DNA from: Streptomyces diastatochromogenes
GTDB lineage: Bacteria; Actinomycetota; Actinomycetes; Streptomycetales; Streptomycetaceae
NCBI RefSeq assembly: GCF_002242805.1
Contig: NZ_MCGQ01000001.1
Span: 92,990-153,630, forward strand
Reading direction: 5' to 3'
Length of the DNA stretch: 60,641 bases
Numbering within the stretch: position 1 is the first letter of the stretch; each line of letters starts with the position of its first letter. Below are positions 17,789 to 25,891 of this stretch, one piece after another. The notes beneath the pieces are model-generated. The model made no database searches, was not told the DNA's origin, and worked only from the letters and a program-made list of their open reading frames with translations. The position numbers and the translations under genes are program-made.

Positions 17789-18613
17789 TCAGACGGAGGC
17801 GCCTTCGGCCTCGGCCGACAGCTCGGCCCACTCCTCCCACGTCTTGAGCCGCTCGGCGTAGACCTGGGGCACAACCTGGAGGGGGGCGGTGCCGAAGAAG
17901 ACGCGCAGCGGGGGGTTCTCGGCATCGACGATCTTCAGCAGCGCCGGGCCCGCGGCCGTGGGGTCACCGATCTTCAGACCTGCGAACGCGGCGGCTACAG
18001 CGTCGCGGGCACTGTCGTAGGCGGGCAGCGGCTGAGCCTGGGCCGCCGACGAGCCCGCCCAGTCCGTGGCGAAGCCGCCGGGCTCAACCAGGGTGACCTT
18101 GACCCCGAACGAGGCGACCTCCTGGGCCAGGGCATCGCTCAGCCCCTCCAGCGCCCACTTCGAGGCGCCGTAGCCACCCAGAGTGGGGAAGGTGGCGACA
18201 CCGCCGACAGTGGAGATCTGCACGATGTGGCCGTCGCCTTGGTCGCGCAGGTACGGCAGGACCGCCTGGGTCACCCACATCGCGCCGAAGAAGTTGGTCT
18301 CGAACTGATCGCGGATCTCCTGCTCGCTGAGCTCCTCGACAGCGCCGAACAGGCCGTAGCCGGCGTTGTTGACGACGACGTCCAGGCGCCCGAAGTGCTC
18401 ATGGGCCTGCTTGACGGTTGCGGTGACGGCGGCCTTGTCGGTCACGTCCAGGGCCAGCGGCAGGATCGCGTCGCCGTGCGCAGCGACCAGATCTGACAGG
18501 GATTCGGTATTGCGGGCGGTCGCCGCGACCTTGTCGCCGCGAGACAGGGCCGCCTCGACGAAGTGACGGCCGAAGCCGCGGGACGAACCGGTGACGAACC
18601 AGATCTTGCTCAA
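17789..18613 (-). CDS. Short-chain dehydrogenase/reductase (SDR)
   Basis: The start is TTG at 18613, with GGAG 7 bases upstream; the protein then begins 'MSKIWFVTGSSRGFG'. The 274-residue classical SDR has the TGxxxGxG nucleotide loop, 'VVNNAGYG' and the catalytic 'YGASKWALEG' (YxxxK). It resembles the oxidoreductases commonly controlled by divergent TetR genes in Streptomyces. The operator at 18677-18694 lies between it and the TetR gene. Probable cytosolic reduction or oxidation of a carbonyl/alcohol; substrate unknown. Confidence 0.9.
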   Translation of the reverse strand: MSKIWFVTGSSRGFGRHFVEAALSRGDKVAATARNTESLSDLVAAHGDAILPLALDVTDKAAVTATVKQAHEHFGRLDVVVNNAGYGLFGAVEELSEQEIRDQFETNFFGAMWVTQAVLPYLRDQGDGHIVQISTVGGVATFPTLGGYGASKWALEGLSDALAQEVASFGVKVTLVEPGGFATDWAGSSAAQAQPLPAYDSARDAVAAAFAGLKIGDPTAAGPALLKIVDAENPPLRVFFGTAPLQVVPQVYAERLKTWEEWAELSAEAEGASV

Positions 18614-18676
18614 GGGGAAGCTCCACAGGTGGTACGAGGTCTACACAAGAGACACTACCTCTTTATGCGACTCAGT

Positions 18677-18694
18677 CTCAAGATGAGTCTTGAG
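18677..18694. promoter_or_regulatory. Operator between SDR and TetR genes
   Basis: CTCAAGA-TGAG-TCTTGAG is a perfect inverted repeat with 7-bp arms in the 96-base divergent gap. It is the likely binding site of the adjacent TetR protein, acting on both genes. Confidence 0.7.
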
Positions 18695-18709
18695 TGTAGA
18701 GTTCTCGGA

Positions 18710-19324
18710 ATGGCTGACACATCGAGACCACGCCGCGCCACGCCGTCGACGCTGCGTGACCGGACGCGGCAGGCGATGCGAGCCGAGGTGAGCGCCGTGG
18801 CGTTCCGTCTCTTCGCTGAGCAGGGCTTCGACAAGACGACCGTCGATCAGATCGCCGCCGAGGCGGGACTGTCGCGTGCCACCTTCTTTCGGTACTTCGG
18901 GACCAAGGAGGACGTCGTCCTCGGTGATCTCGAAGACCTCGGCCGCGATGTCGCCGGGCGTCTCGCCGAGCGCCCCGCGGACGAGCGGCCCTGGGACTCG
19001 CTGCGCCGCGCCTTCGACGCCCTCACCGATTTCAATGCCGACGAACCCGAAAACGCCTTGGCATACGTGCGGATGCTCTACGAGGCCCCGTCCTTGAAGG
19101 CCCGCCATTGGGAAAAGCAGCAGGCTTGGCAGGAGCTGCTCGTGCCGGAGGTAGCCCGTCGGCTCGGCACCGACCCGGCCGCCGCCGAGGATCCCCGTGC
19201 CCGCGCACTCGTCTCCTCAGCCCTCGCCTGCAAGGACGCGGCCACCGACGCCTGGACGGCCTGCAACGGCGCCGTTCCCCTCGCCGTACTCATCGACCGC
19301 GCGATGGGAGCGCTGACCGCGTGA
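18710..19324 (+). CDS. TetR-family transcriptional regulator
   Basis: The 204-residue protein begins 'MADTSRPRRATPSTLRDRTR'. The HTH is 'TTVDQIAAEAGLSRATFFRYF' and is followed by 'GTKEDVV'. The C-terminal half is helical and resembles TetR_C_17-like MftR proteins. An upstream in-frame extension into the operator exists but is unlikely. Divergent from the SDR gene, with the palindrome 18677-18694 between. Confidence 0.88.
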   Translation: MADTSRPRRATPSTLRDRTRQAMRAEVSAVAFRLFAEQGFDKTTVDQIAAEAGLSRATFFRYFGTKEDVVLGDLEDLGRDVAGRLAERPADERPWDSLRRAFDALTDFNADEPENALAYVRMLYEAPSLKARHWEKQQAWQELLVPEVARRLGTDPAAAEDPRARALVSSALACKDAATDAWTACNGAVPLAVLIDRAMGALTA

Positions 19325-19552
19325 GCCGGCGACCTGTGCCGCCACCGGACGGTGGAGAGGCGGTTGGTGCCTGCTCGACGCAGGGTGCCGAGACCTCGGC
19401 ATCAGGACCGTGGCCGGCACCCCACGCCGGCTTGGGCTGAACAGGTCAGCCGACGCCTGCCCGCGCGCTCGACCCGCCTTGGCTGATCGTCATTACCGCC
19501 GGAGGGTCGCGCAGTGGGACAGGCCAGAGCTGCCGATCGCCAGTGATTCGGT

Positions 19553-19748
19553 CACGCCGGATGCGGAACGGGCTCGACAGGCGTCACGATGCCGGAGTTC
19601 GCGTGAAGTACCTCCGCCAGATCGAGCACCGTCTCCTGGGCGAAGGCCCGTCCGATGAGCTGGACGCCCAGCGGTGCCTTGCCCGGGCGCGTCTGGGTGG
19701 CCACACCCACGGCGGACAGCCCCAGTGCGGGGCCAGGCCGGTGGATCG
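19553..19748 (-). pseudogene. Amidase C-terminal fragment
   Basis: The minus strand encodes the tail of an amidase-signature protein: 'PALGLSAVGVATQTRPGKAP' then 'LGVQLIGRAFAQETVLDLAE', ending with TGA at 19553. This matches the usual 'GLPVGVQLVGR' end of the family. An apparent 2-base shift occurs at the upstream edge, and the rest of the gene (about 400 residues) is absent. The break abuts the aldolase fragment on the other strand, so a deletion or rearrangement joined two unrelated gene ends. Confidence 0.65.
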
Positions 19749-20606
19749 CTCAACTAGGCCCCGGCAGCCACACCGACTGGGAGTGGATCGAAGCCGCAGC
19801 GGACAACATCAGCAACGCGGTCCTCACCGCCCCTTCTACTGCCCGGCATCGGCACCATCGCCGAACTCGGCCGGGCCCACGCCCTCGGCGTCCGCTCGGT
19901 GCGCATCGCCACCCACTGCACCGAGGCCGACTTCGCCTCCCAGCACATCGCCAAGGTCCGCGAACTGGGCATGGACGTCTCCGGCTTCCTCATGATGAGC
20001 CACATGCCCCCGGCCGCTGAACTCGCCGCCCAGGCCAAGCTGATGGAGTCCTACGGCGCTAACTGCGTATACGTCACCGACTCCGGCGGCCGCCTCACCA
20101 TGGACGGCATACGCGAGCGCGTCCGCGCCTACCGGGACGTACTGGAGGAGACTACGGAGATCAGTGTGCACGCGCACGAGAACCTCTCCCTCTCCGTGGC
20201 CAACAGCGTCGTAGCCGTGGAGGAGGGCGTGACCCGTGTCGACGCTTCCCTCGCCGGTCAGGGCGCGGGCGCCGGCAACTGCCCCATCGAGGCCTTCATC
20301 GCCGTGGCCGACCCGCAGGGCTGGAAGCACGCTTGCGACCTGTTCGCTCTCCAGGACGCCGCCGACGACCTGGTCCGCCCGCTCCGGGACCGCCCCGTCC
20401 AAGTCGACCGGGAAACTCTCACTCTCGGCTACGGCGGTGTGTACTCCTCGTTCCTGCGCCACGCCGAGCTCGCCGCACAACGCTACGACGTCGATGCCCG
20501 GACCCTGCTGCTGGAGGTCGACCGCCGAGGCCTGGTCGGCGGACAGGAAGACATGATCGTGGACATCGCGCTCGACCTGAGGGGCGATGCGCCTTCTACG
20601 TGCTAG
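19749..20606 (+). pseudogene. 4-hydroxy-2-oxovalerate aldolase, truncated and frameshifted
   Basis: From about 19755 the protein '[20 protein letters not shown]' appears, then a one-base insertion (an extra C near 19836) shifts to the frame of '[20 protein letters not shown]' that continues to the stop at 20606. The family (DmpG/MhpE/BphI) cleaves 4-hydroxy-2-oxovalerate to pyruvate and acetaldehyde at the end of meta-cleavage pathways. Roughly the first 90 residues, including the N-terminal metal Asp region, are missing. The second-half metal ligands ('[13 protein letters not shown]') remain. No partner acetaldehyde dehydrogenase lies nearby. Confidence 0.8.
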
Positions 20607-20622
20607 CGATGTGGATCGGAGC

Positions 20623-22101
20623 TCACTCACCGAGTTGCTCGGTGACCTGCCGATACCGGTTCGGCCGCCGCACCTTGAGCCACAGGCCGTATCCGGCGCC
20701 TGCGAGGAAGACAACTCCGATCAACACCGGCAGCGCGTTGACAAAGGTGTTGCTCGCACCACTGAGCAGATCGAACCTGCTGATGGCGAGGATGACGCCG
20801 AAACCCATACCTCCGAGTGCAAGGAACGGAGCGATCAGCGTGGGCCACCGCGCACCCTCGCTGTGCCTGCGGAAGTAGCCGATGACCGCCAAGCTCGCCA
20901 AGCACTGGAGCACCATGACGCCGACGGTACCGAGACCTGCTGCGACCGTCCCCAGGCCGACCATGGGTGACGTCCCGCAGAGGAAGCCGACCGCGACGAT
21001 CAACGTTGTGGTGACCGACACGACGATGCTCGCCACGTGGGGACCGCCGTACCGGGTGTGGACCTTGCCCACGGCTGCGGGAAGGCACCGCTGTCTGCCG
21101 AGCGAGAACAGGTATCGACTGGCGACGTTGTGCAGCGCCAGTGCGGTGGCGAACATGCTGGTGGCCACGAACACCGCCATCAGCTGGCTGACCCACGGCG
21201 CCAAATAGTTCGCGGTCAGGTTGAAATACAGATCTCCAGTGGCCCCGCGGGCCGTCTGCGTGATCTGGTCGGCGCCGACGGCTCCGACGGTCACCCACGT
21301 CGTCAGGACGTAGAAGGCACCCATCACGGCAACCGCACCATAGGTGGCGCGCGCCACGCTCCGGCGCGGATCACGTGCCTCCTCCGAGTACAGGGCCGCG
21401 GACTCGAAACCGATGAACAAGAGGAAGACGAGCATCACCGCGATTCCCGGTGTACCGGAGCCAACCGCCTGGAACGAGAACGACTTCACCGGAAAGGCCT
21501 GCATCCCCAGGCGCCCGATGATGCTCACGACGAGGCACAGCAGGATGACGAACTCGGCGGCGAGAAGCACCGCGATGACGCGGAAGCTCAGGTCGATGCC
21601 CCGGTAGCCGAGCCCGGCGACGAGCAGCCCTCCCACGGCGGCGAACCAGATCCACGAGCCGGACCACCCGATGATTCCGGCGACCGCCACTTGGCTGAAG
21701 TAGGCGAAATAGGCCAGTGCACCGGTAACGACCACCACATAGGAGAACATGGCCACGAACGCGGACCCGAGCCCGGCAATGCCACCCAGTCCGTGCGTCA
21801 CGTAGGAGTAGAAAGCACCCGTGGACACGATTCTGCGGCTCATTGCCGAGTACCCGACAGAAAACAGCGCGAGGACGAGGGAAACGCCCACAACCGTGAG
21901 CGGAAGCCCGGCACCGTTGCCAAAGGCGAAGGCCACGGGCACGATCCCCACCACCGCCGCCATGGGAGCCGCCGCCGCGACCACCAGCAAGATCAGGTGC
22001 CATGCGCCCAGGCTCTGCCGGAGCGCGCCGGCCTCCACGGCCGCAGGTGGACCCGAAGGGAGTTGGAAATCCGTTCTTGACATGTCAGCAGCATCGTTCA
22101 C
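20623..22101 (-). CDS. APC-superfamily amino acid/amine permease
   Basis: A 492-residue integral membrane protein with about 12 hydrophobic segments. The opening 'LGAWHLILLVVAAAAPMAAV' and 'STGAFYSYVTHGLGG' match the APC family (consensus helix 1 and helix 2-3 loop). It is 99 bases after the SDR gene on the same strand and probably cotranscribed. The SDR promoter carries the TGAAC operator shared with the kinase and aminotransferase, so the transporter likely imports the substrate of that pathway, perhaps an amine or amino acid. Confidence 0.9.
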   Translation of the reverse strand: MNDAADMSRTDFQLPSGPPAAVEAGALRQSLGAWHLILLVVAAAAPMAAVVGIVPVAFAFGNGAGLPLTVVGVSLVLALFSVGYSAMSRRIVSTGAFYSYVTHGLGGIAGLGSAFVAMFSYVVVVTGALAYFAYFSQVAVAGIIGWSGSWIWFAAVGGLLVAGLGYRGIDLSFRVIAVLLAAEFVILLCLVVSIIGRLGMQAFPVKSFSFQAVGSGTPGIAVMLVFLLFIGFESAALYSEEARDPRRSVARATYGAVAVMGAFYVLTTWVTVGAVGADQITQTARGATGDLYFNLTANYLAPWVSQLMAVFVATSMFATALALHNVASRYLFSLGRQRCLPAAVGKVHTRYGGPHVASIVVSVTTTLIVAVGFLCGTSPMVGLGTVAAGLGTVGVMVLQCLASLAVIGYFRRHSEGARWPTLIAPFLALGGMGFGVILAISRFDLLSGASNTFVNALPVLIGVVFLAGAGYGLWLKVRRPNRYRQVTEQLGE

Positions 22102-22200
22102 AGTGCGCTTCCTTCAGTCTGGACGACAGTTCGACAGAGGCCCCGAAATCCTTGGGCAAAGAGAAGGACGCTCCCGCGGACCCGAATTGCCGGGTTCCAC

Positions 22201-22971
22201 TCAGGCGGGGAACGACGAACGGGCGTGGTAGCCGTAGTCCGCCAGCAACGAAACGCCGTTCACCGCAACAGAATTCGGTGACGCCAAACTGAGAACAAGC
22301 CATGCGATCTGTTCCGGGGTGCTCACCGGATAGTCCACCCCGGCGAAGGATTCAACTCCCATTCCATCGCGAGACATCGGCGTATCCACGATCGACGGAC
22401 AGACGCTGTTTACTCGCACACCGTGTGGCTCATGCAATTCCACGGAAAGCGCACGTGTCAGTTGCGCCACTGCACCCTTGGAAGCGTTGTAGGCGAGCAT
22501 TCCGGGGGCGGCAACGAACCCGGAATCGCTACCGACAAGCGTGTACGTCGGATCGACTCCCTCCTTCAGATAGGGAAGCGTGAGCTTGACAGACAGAAAG
22601 GCACCCAGAACGTTAACTCGCTGGACTTCCAGGAAGTCTTCCGCTCGTACCTGATCGACGGCATCTCCGAGCGGTCCCGCAATACCGGCGCTGTTGACGA
22701 CATGGTCCAGCCCGCCGAGGTCGGCCACGATGGCAGTGACCGCGGTCCGCATCGACTCCTCGTCGGCCACATCGCCGACGTATCCGACGATTTTCGCTTC
22801 CGGGTGCGACGCGCGCAGCCTCTTCAGGGCGGACTCCAACCGCTCCGCAGAGCGCCCGATGATCCCTACGCGCGCCTGCTCGCCGGCGAAGAGGTGCGCA
22901 GCGGCCAGACCGATCCCCGAGGTACCGCCCGTGATGAGGACATTCCGGTCCTTGAATCCAAGGTTGATCAT
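22201..22971 (-). CDS. Short-chain dehydrogenase/reductase (SDR)
   Basis: A 256-residue classical SDR with 'LITGGTSGIGLAAA' (cofactor loop), 'VVNSAGIAGPLG' and the catalytic 'YNASKGAVAQ'. The C-terminal 'VAVNGVSLLADYGY' is typical of the family. It is the first gene of a unit with the permease. Its promoter region (23192-23253) matches that of the kinase operon base for base over much of its length, pointing to common regulation. Confidence 0.9.
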   Translation of the reverse strand: MINLGFKDRNVLITGGTSGIGLAAAHLFAGEQARVGIIGRSAERLESALKRLRASHPEAKIVGYVGDVADEESMRTAVTAIVADLGGLDHVVNSAGIAGPLGDAVDQVRAEDFLEVQRVNVLGAFLSVKLTLPYLKEGVDPTYTLVGSDSGFVAAPGMLAYNASKGAVAQLTRALSVELHEPHGVRVNSVCPSIVDTPMSRDGMGVESFAGVDYPVSTPEQIAWLVLSLASPNSVAVNGVSLLADYGYHARSSFPA

Positions 22972-23191
22972 TCCTAAACCCTTTTCACGTAAGGATGCTC
23001 AACAAATCATCAGGGCGAATTGTGCATGCTGGATCGCGGTGCGCTCGACATCGAGCAATCTGCATTTCAATCGATGAAATTCGCGACACCCCGGCCAGAG
23101 GGGTCGGACTGTCGCTGGCGCGGCCGCCACTGCAGTGGAGGCACAAGGAATATCTACCGGGTCCTCTCGACGGCGCCCTGCTGGTCCCCGA

Positions 23192-23253
23192 ATGGTCGCA
23201 GTCCGCCAACCCCGAGTCAATACTGAGCGGAAGTTTTTTGAACTCTCCGTTCA
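23192..23253 (-). promoter_or_regulatory. Promoter and upstream operator of the SDR-permease operon
   Basis: On the minus strand: TGAAC-GGAGA-GTTCA (23239-23253), A, 17 bases, TTGACT (23215-23220), 17 bases, GACCAT (23192-23197). The spacer around GGGTTGGCG is nearly identical to that in the kinase promoter (8837-8853). The -10 is poor, which fits a promoter that needs an activator. Confidence 0.6.
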
Positions 23254-23314
23254 CCTTTCACGAACATCGCTTGGTACCGCTGCGCACAGCGTCTCGGTCG
23301 AGACGTCCGTGTGC

Positions 23315-24235
23315 TCATCGTGGACCGGGCTGCACCGGCCCGGACGCAAGCGTCCGATGACAGAATTCGGCGAACGCCTTGGCGCGTCTGGTGAGCTTCG
23401 CTCGGGCGGGCCAGGCAAGCAGTACGGGCATCTCCGGTACGTCCTCCCGAATCGTGCACGCCGCCAGCGGCAGGCCCTCGTAGCTGACAGCGGGGGCGGG
23501 CTGTTGGATCAGCAGTGAGTAGCCGAGGCCCCGAGCCACCAGCGACCGCACCGTCTCAAAGCTGCTCGTCGTGTGGCGGATCAAAGGACGTAGCTCCAGC
23601 GACTCCAGCAGCTGCGTGAAGTAGTGCCGGCTCGGCGCATAGTCGAGCATGATCATCGGTTCGTCCGCCAGGTCGTACAAGCTCACGGGGCCGTTTCGTA
23701 CCAGCGCATGCCCACGGGGCAGCAGCACGTGGGGCCGGGTGTGGTACAGCGCCTCGTGGTGGACGCCCGGCTGCAGGTCGAGGTCGTAGAGAAGCGCCAT
23801 CTCGCAGCTGCCGTCAAGCAGTCTCGCCTGCAGTTCTACCTGCGAGCCTTCGATGAAGCTCAGCCGCACCGTCGGATGTTCCGTGGCAAAGCCCTCCAGC
23901 ACGCCGGGCATCAGGAACGGAGCCAAGGTCGTGTAACAGCCGATGACCAGGTTCCCGGAGAGCCGCCCACCCAAGCTGCGCGCGCTGGACACCAGTTCGT
24001 CCGCGTGGGCGAGCAGCGGACGCGCGTCGGCGAGAACCGCCAGTCCGGCCTGGGTGATGGTCAGCCCCTTGGCCTGCCGTCGCAGAAACAACTGGACTCC
24101 GAGGGCGCGCTCCAGTTCGCCGATGGCCAGCGCGACGGTCGACTGGGAGATGTGCTCGCGCGCCGCGGCGCCCGCGATGGTTCCGGCCTCGGCCGCCGCC
24201 ACGAAGTACCGGAGCTGTCGCAGCGAGAGCGTCAT
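23315..24235 (-). CDS. LysR-family transcriptional regulator
   Basis: The 306-residue protein starts 'MTLSLRQLRYFVAAAEAGTI', with the HTH through 'HISQSTVALAIGELERALG'. The effector domain follows from about residue 90 ('LVIGCYTTLAPFLMPGVLEG'). Frames that extend further upstream lose LysR similarity. The gene is divergent from the P450 operon (127-base gap) and is its probable activator. No perfect T-N11-A palindrome was identified in the gap. Confidence 0.9.
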   Translation of the reverse strand: MTLSLRQLRYFVAAAEAGTIAGAAAREHISQSTVALAIGELERALGVQLFLRRQAKGLTITQAGLAVLADARPLLAHADELVSSARSLGGRLSGNLVIGCYTTLAPFLMPGVLEGFATEHPTVRLSFIEGSQVELQARLLDGSCEMALLYDLDLQPGVHHEALYHTRPHVLLPRGHALVRNGPVSLYDLADEPMIMLDYAPSRHYFTQLLESLELRPLIRHTTSSFETVRSLVARGLGYSLLIQQPAPAVSYEGLPLAACTIREDVPEMPVLLAWPARAKLTRRAKAFAEFCHRTLASGPVQPGPR

Positions 24236-24362
24236 GGTCCATACCCCAGGATTCCTGTGGTTGTTTCCGGTTGATTCGCAGATTCCAGAGTATTCCCCGG
24301 TCAGGCGGCGTGCTCCACAGTCGTCGCAAGCCGATCTGGCCGACCCTCTGTGAGGAGCCGCC

Positions 24363-25556
24363 ATGCCCATCGCAAGGAAACTCACCAGTAAAGACCTCTA
24401 CGCCGACCCGCATCCCATCTACCGCGAGCTCAGGGGCCAAGAGCCCTGGGCGTGGTCGGACGGGCTCGGCATGTGGCTCGTCAGCCGCTACGAGGACGTC
24501 GTCTTCGTCGACGAGCATCCCGAGATCTTCACCGCCCACCAGGAGAACTCGCTCGCCGAGCGCACCATGGGGCTGGTCATGATCCGAACCGACGGCGACG
24601 TCCATCGCAGGCTGCGCTCCGCGGTGGACGGGCCCCTCAAGCGCCGCAACGTGCGCCAGCAGTGGTCGGCGGGGCTCACCTCGCATGCGAAGGAACTCGC
24701 CGAGCAGGTGGCGAAGAAACCGGAGTTCGACCTGGTGGCCGACTTCGCTGCACCGTTCGCCGCTCAGGCGCTGATGAGGACTGCGGGGCTGCCCGACGTA
24801 TCGACCGAGCAGGTGGTCGAGTGGTCGGGTGCCTTCATCGCCGGCCTGGCCAATCACGAGGACGACCCGGTGGTCTGGTCACGTGCAGGACGCGCTCGGG
24901 CAGAAGTGGGGGAACGGGTCCGCAAAGCCATCACCCGCGTGACGTCCGCTCCGGACAACACCGTGATTTCCGCGATGGTGCACGCCGACATCGCCGAGCC
25001 GCTGACCGCCGCGGAGATCGCCACCCAGGTGCGCCTGATGATCGCCGGCGGGTTCAACGAGCCCTGGCACGCGCTGGCCACTCTGGTGTGGCAACTGTGT
25101 GAGCAGCCGAAGCTCATGGACCGCGTTATGGCCGACTCGGCCGCCCTCGACGCCGCCATCGAGGAGACCATGCGCTGGCTCACACCAGTCGGGGCTTTCC
25201 CGCGGCAGCTCGCCGTCGACTACACGGTCGGGGACGTAACCCTGCGCGCCGGGGACAAGCTGCTGGCGCTCGCCGCGTCGGCCAACCGGGACGAGCGCAA
25301 GTTCGCCGACCCGGACACCTTCGACATCGACCGACCAGACCTTCCCGATCACCTCGCGTTCTCGCTCGGCGCCCACTACTGCCTCGGCACCTATCTGGCG
25401 CGCGAGCAATTGCGGACCGCGGTTCCGGTGCTGCTCGCCTCTCTTCCCGGGCTGCGCGTCGCCCGGACTCCAAATCTGGCCGGCTGGATGTTCCGCGGGC
25501 CGGAGTCGGTCGACATGCGCCAAGGCGCCGGTCGCACGAAGGGAGCGGCACAGTGA
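24363..25556 (+). CDS. Cytochrome P450
   Basis: ATG 24363 has GAGGAG 5 bases upstream. The 397-residue soluble bacterial P450 has the heme-ligand motif 'FSLGAHYCLG' (Cys340) and 'EETMRW' (ExxR). The I-helix reads 'IAGGFNEPWHALAT': the usual acid-Thr pair for oxygen activation is replaced by Asn-Glu-Pro. It is followed by a Rieske ferredoxin (GTGA overlap) and a reductase (ATGA overlap), a complete electron chain. Expected to hydroxylate or demethylate a small molecule; the divergent LysR gene and nearby catabolic relics suggest an aromatic substrate, but this is inference. Confidence 0.93.
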   Translation: MPIARKLTSKDLYADPHPIYRELRGQEPWAWSDGLGMWLVSRYEDVVFVDEHPEIFTAHQENSLAERTMGLVMIRTDGDVHRRLRSAVDGPLKRRNVRQQWSAGLTSHAKELAEQVAKKPEFDLVADFAAPFAAQALMRTAGLPDVSTEQVVEWSGAFIAGLANHEDDPVVWSRAGRARAEVGERVRKAITRVTSAPDNTVISAMVHADIAEPLTAAEIATQVRLMIAGGFNEPWHALATLVWQLCEQPKLMDRVMADSAALDAAIEETMRWLTPVGAFPRQLAVDYTVGDVTLRAGDKLLALAASANRDERKFADPDTFDIDRPDLPDHLAFSLGAHYCLGTYLAREQLRTAVPVLLASLPGLRVARTPNLAGWMFRGPESVDMRQGAGRTKGAAQ

Positions 25557-25891
25557 TCAAGCTCTGCCCCGTCGAGGATCTCGCCCCCGGTACCGTCACC
25601 CGCATCGCTACACCCGATCTGCCGGTCCCCCTGGCACTCATCAAGGTCGGTGAACGCATCTTCTGCGTCGACGACACCTGCTCGCACGAGACTGCGTCGC
25701 TCTCCGACGGATGGCTCGACGGACACGAGATCGAATGCCCCCTGCACGAGTCGCGCTTCGACGTGCGCACCGGCAAGCCCGACTGCCCGCCCGCGCGACG
25801 CCCCATCCGTACCCACGATGTCGAGGTCGTCGCCGGCATGGTGTGTGTCGACGAGGCGTCAGTGGCGGTGGCCCGGGAGGCAGCGCGATGA
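25553..25891 (+). CDS. Rieske-type [2Fe-2S] ferredoxin
   Basis: A 112-residue protein with C43-x-H45 and C62-x2-H65, the two halves of a Rieske cluster, separated by 16 residues. Length and lack of a membrane anchor match the ferredoxins of ring-hydroxylating dioxygenases (CarAc/BphF type). It begins with GTG overlapping the P450 stop and ends overlapping the reductase start, so all three are made together. P450 operons normally use 3Fe-4S or adrenodoxin-type ferredoxins; a Rieske partner is unusual. Confidence 0.92.
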   Translation: MIKLCPVEDLAPGTVTRIATPDLPVPLALIKVGERIFCVDDTCSHETASLSDGWLDGHEIECPLHESRFDVRTGKPDCPPARRPIRTHDVEVVAGMVCVDEASVAVAREAAR

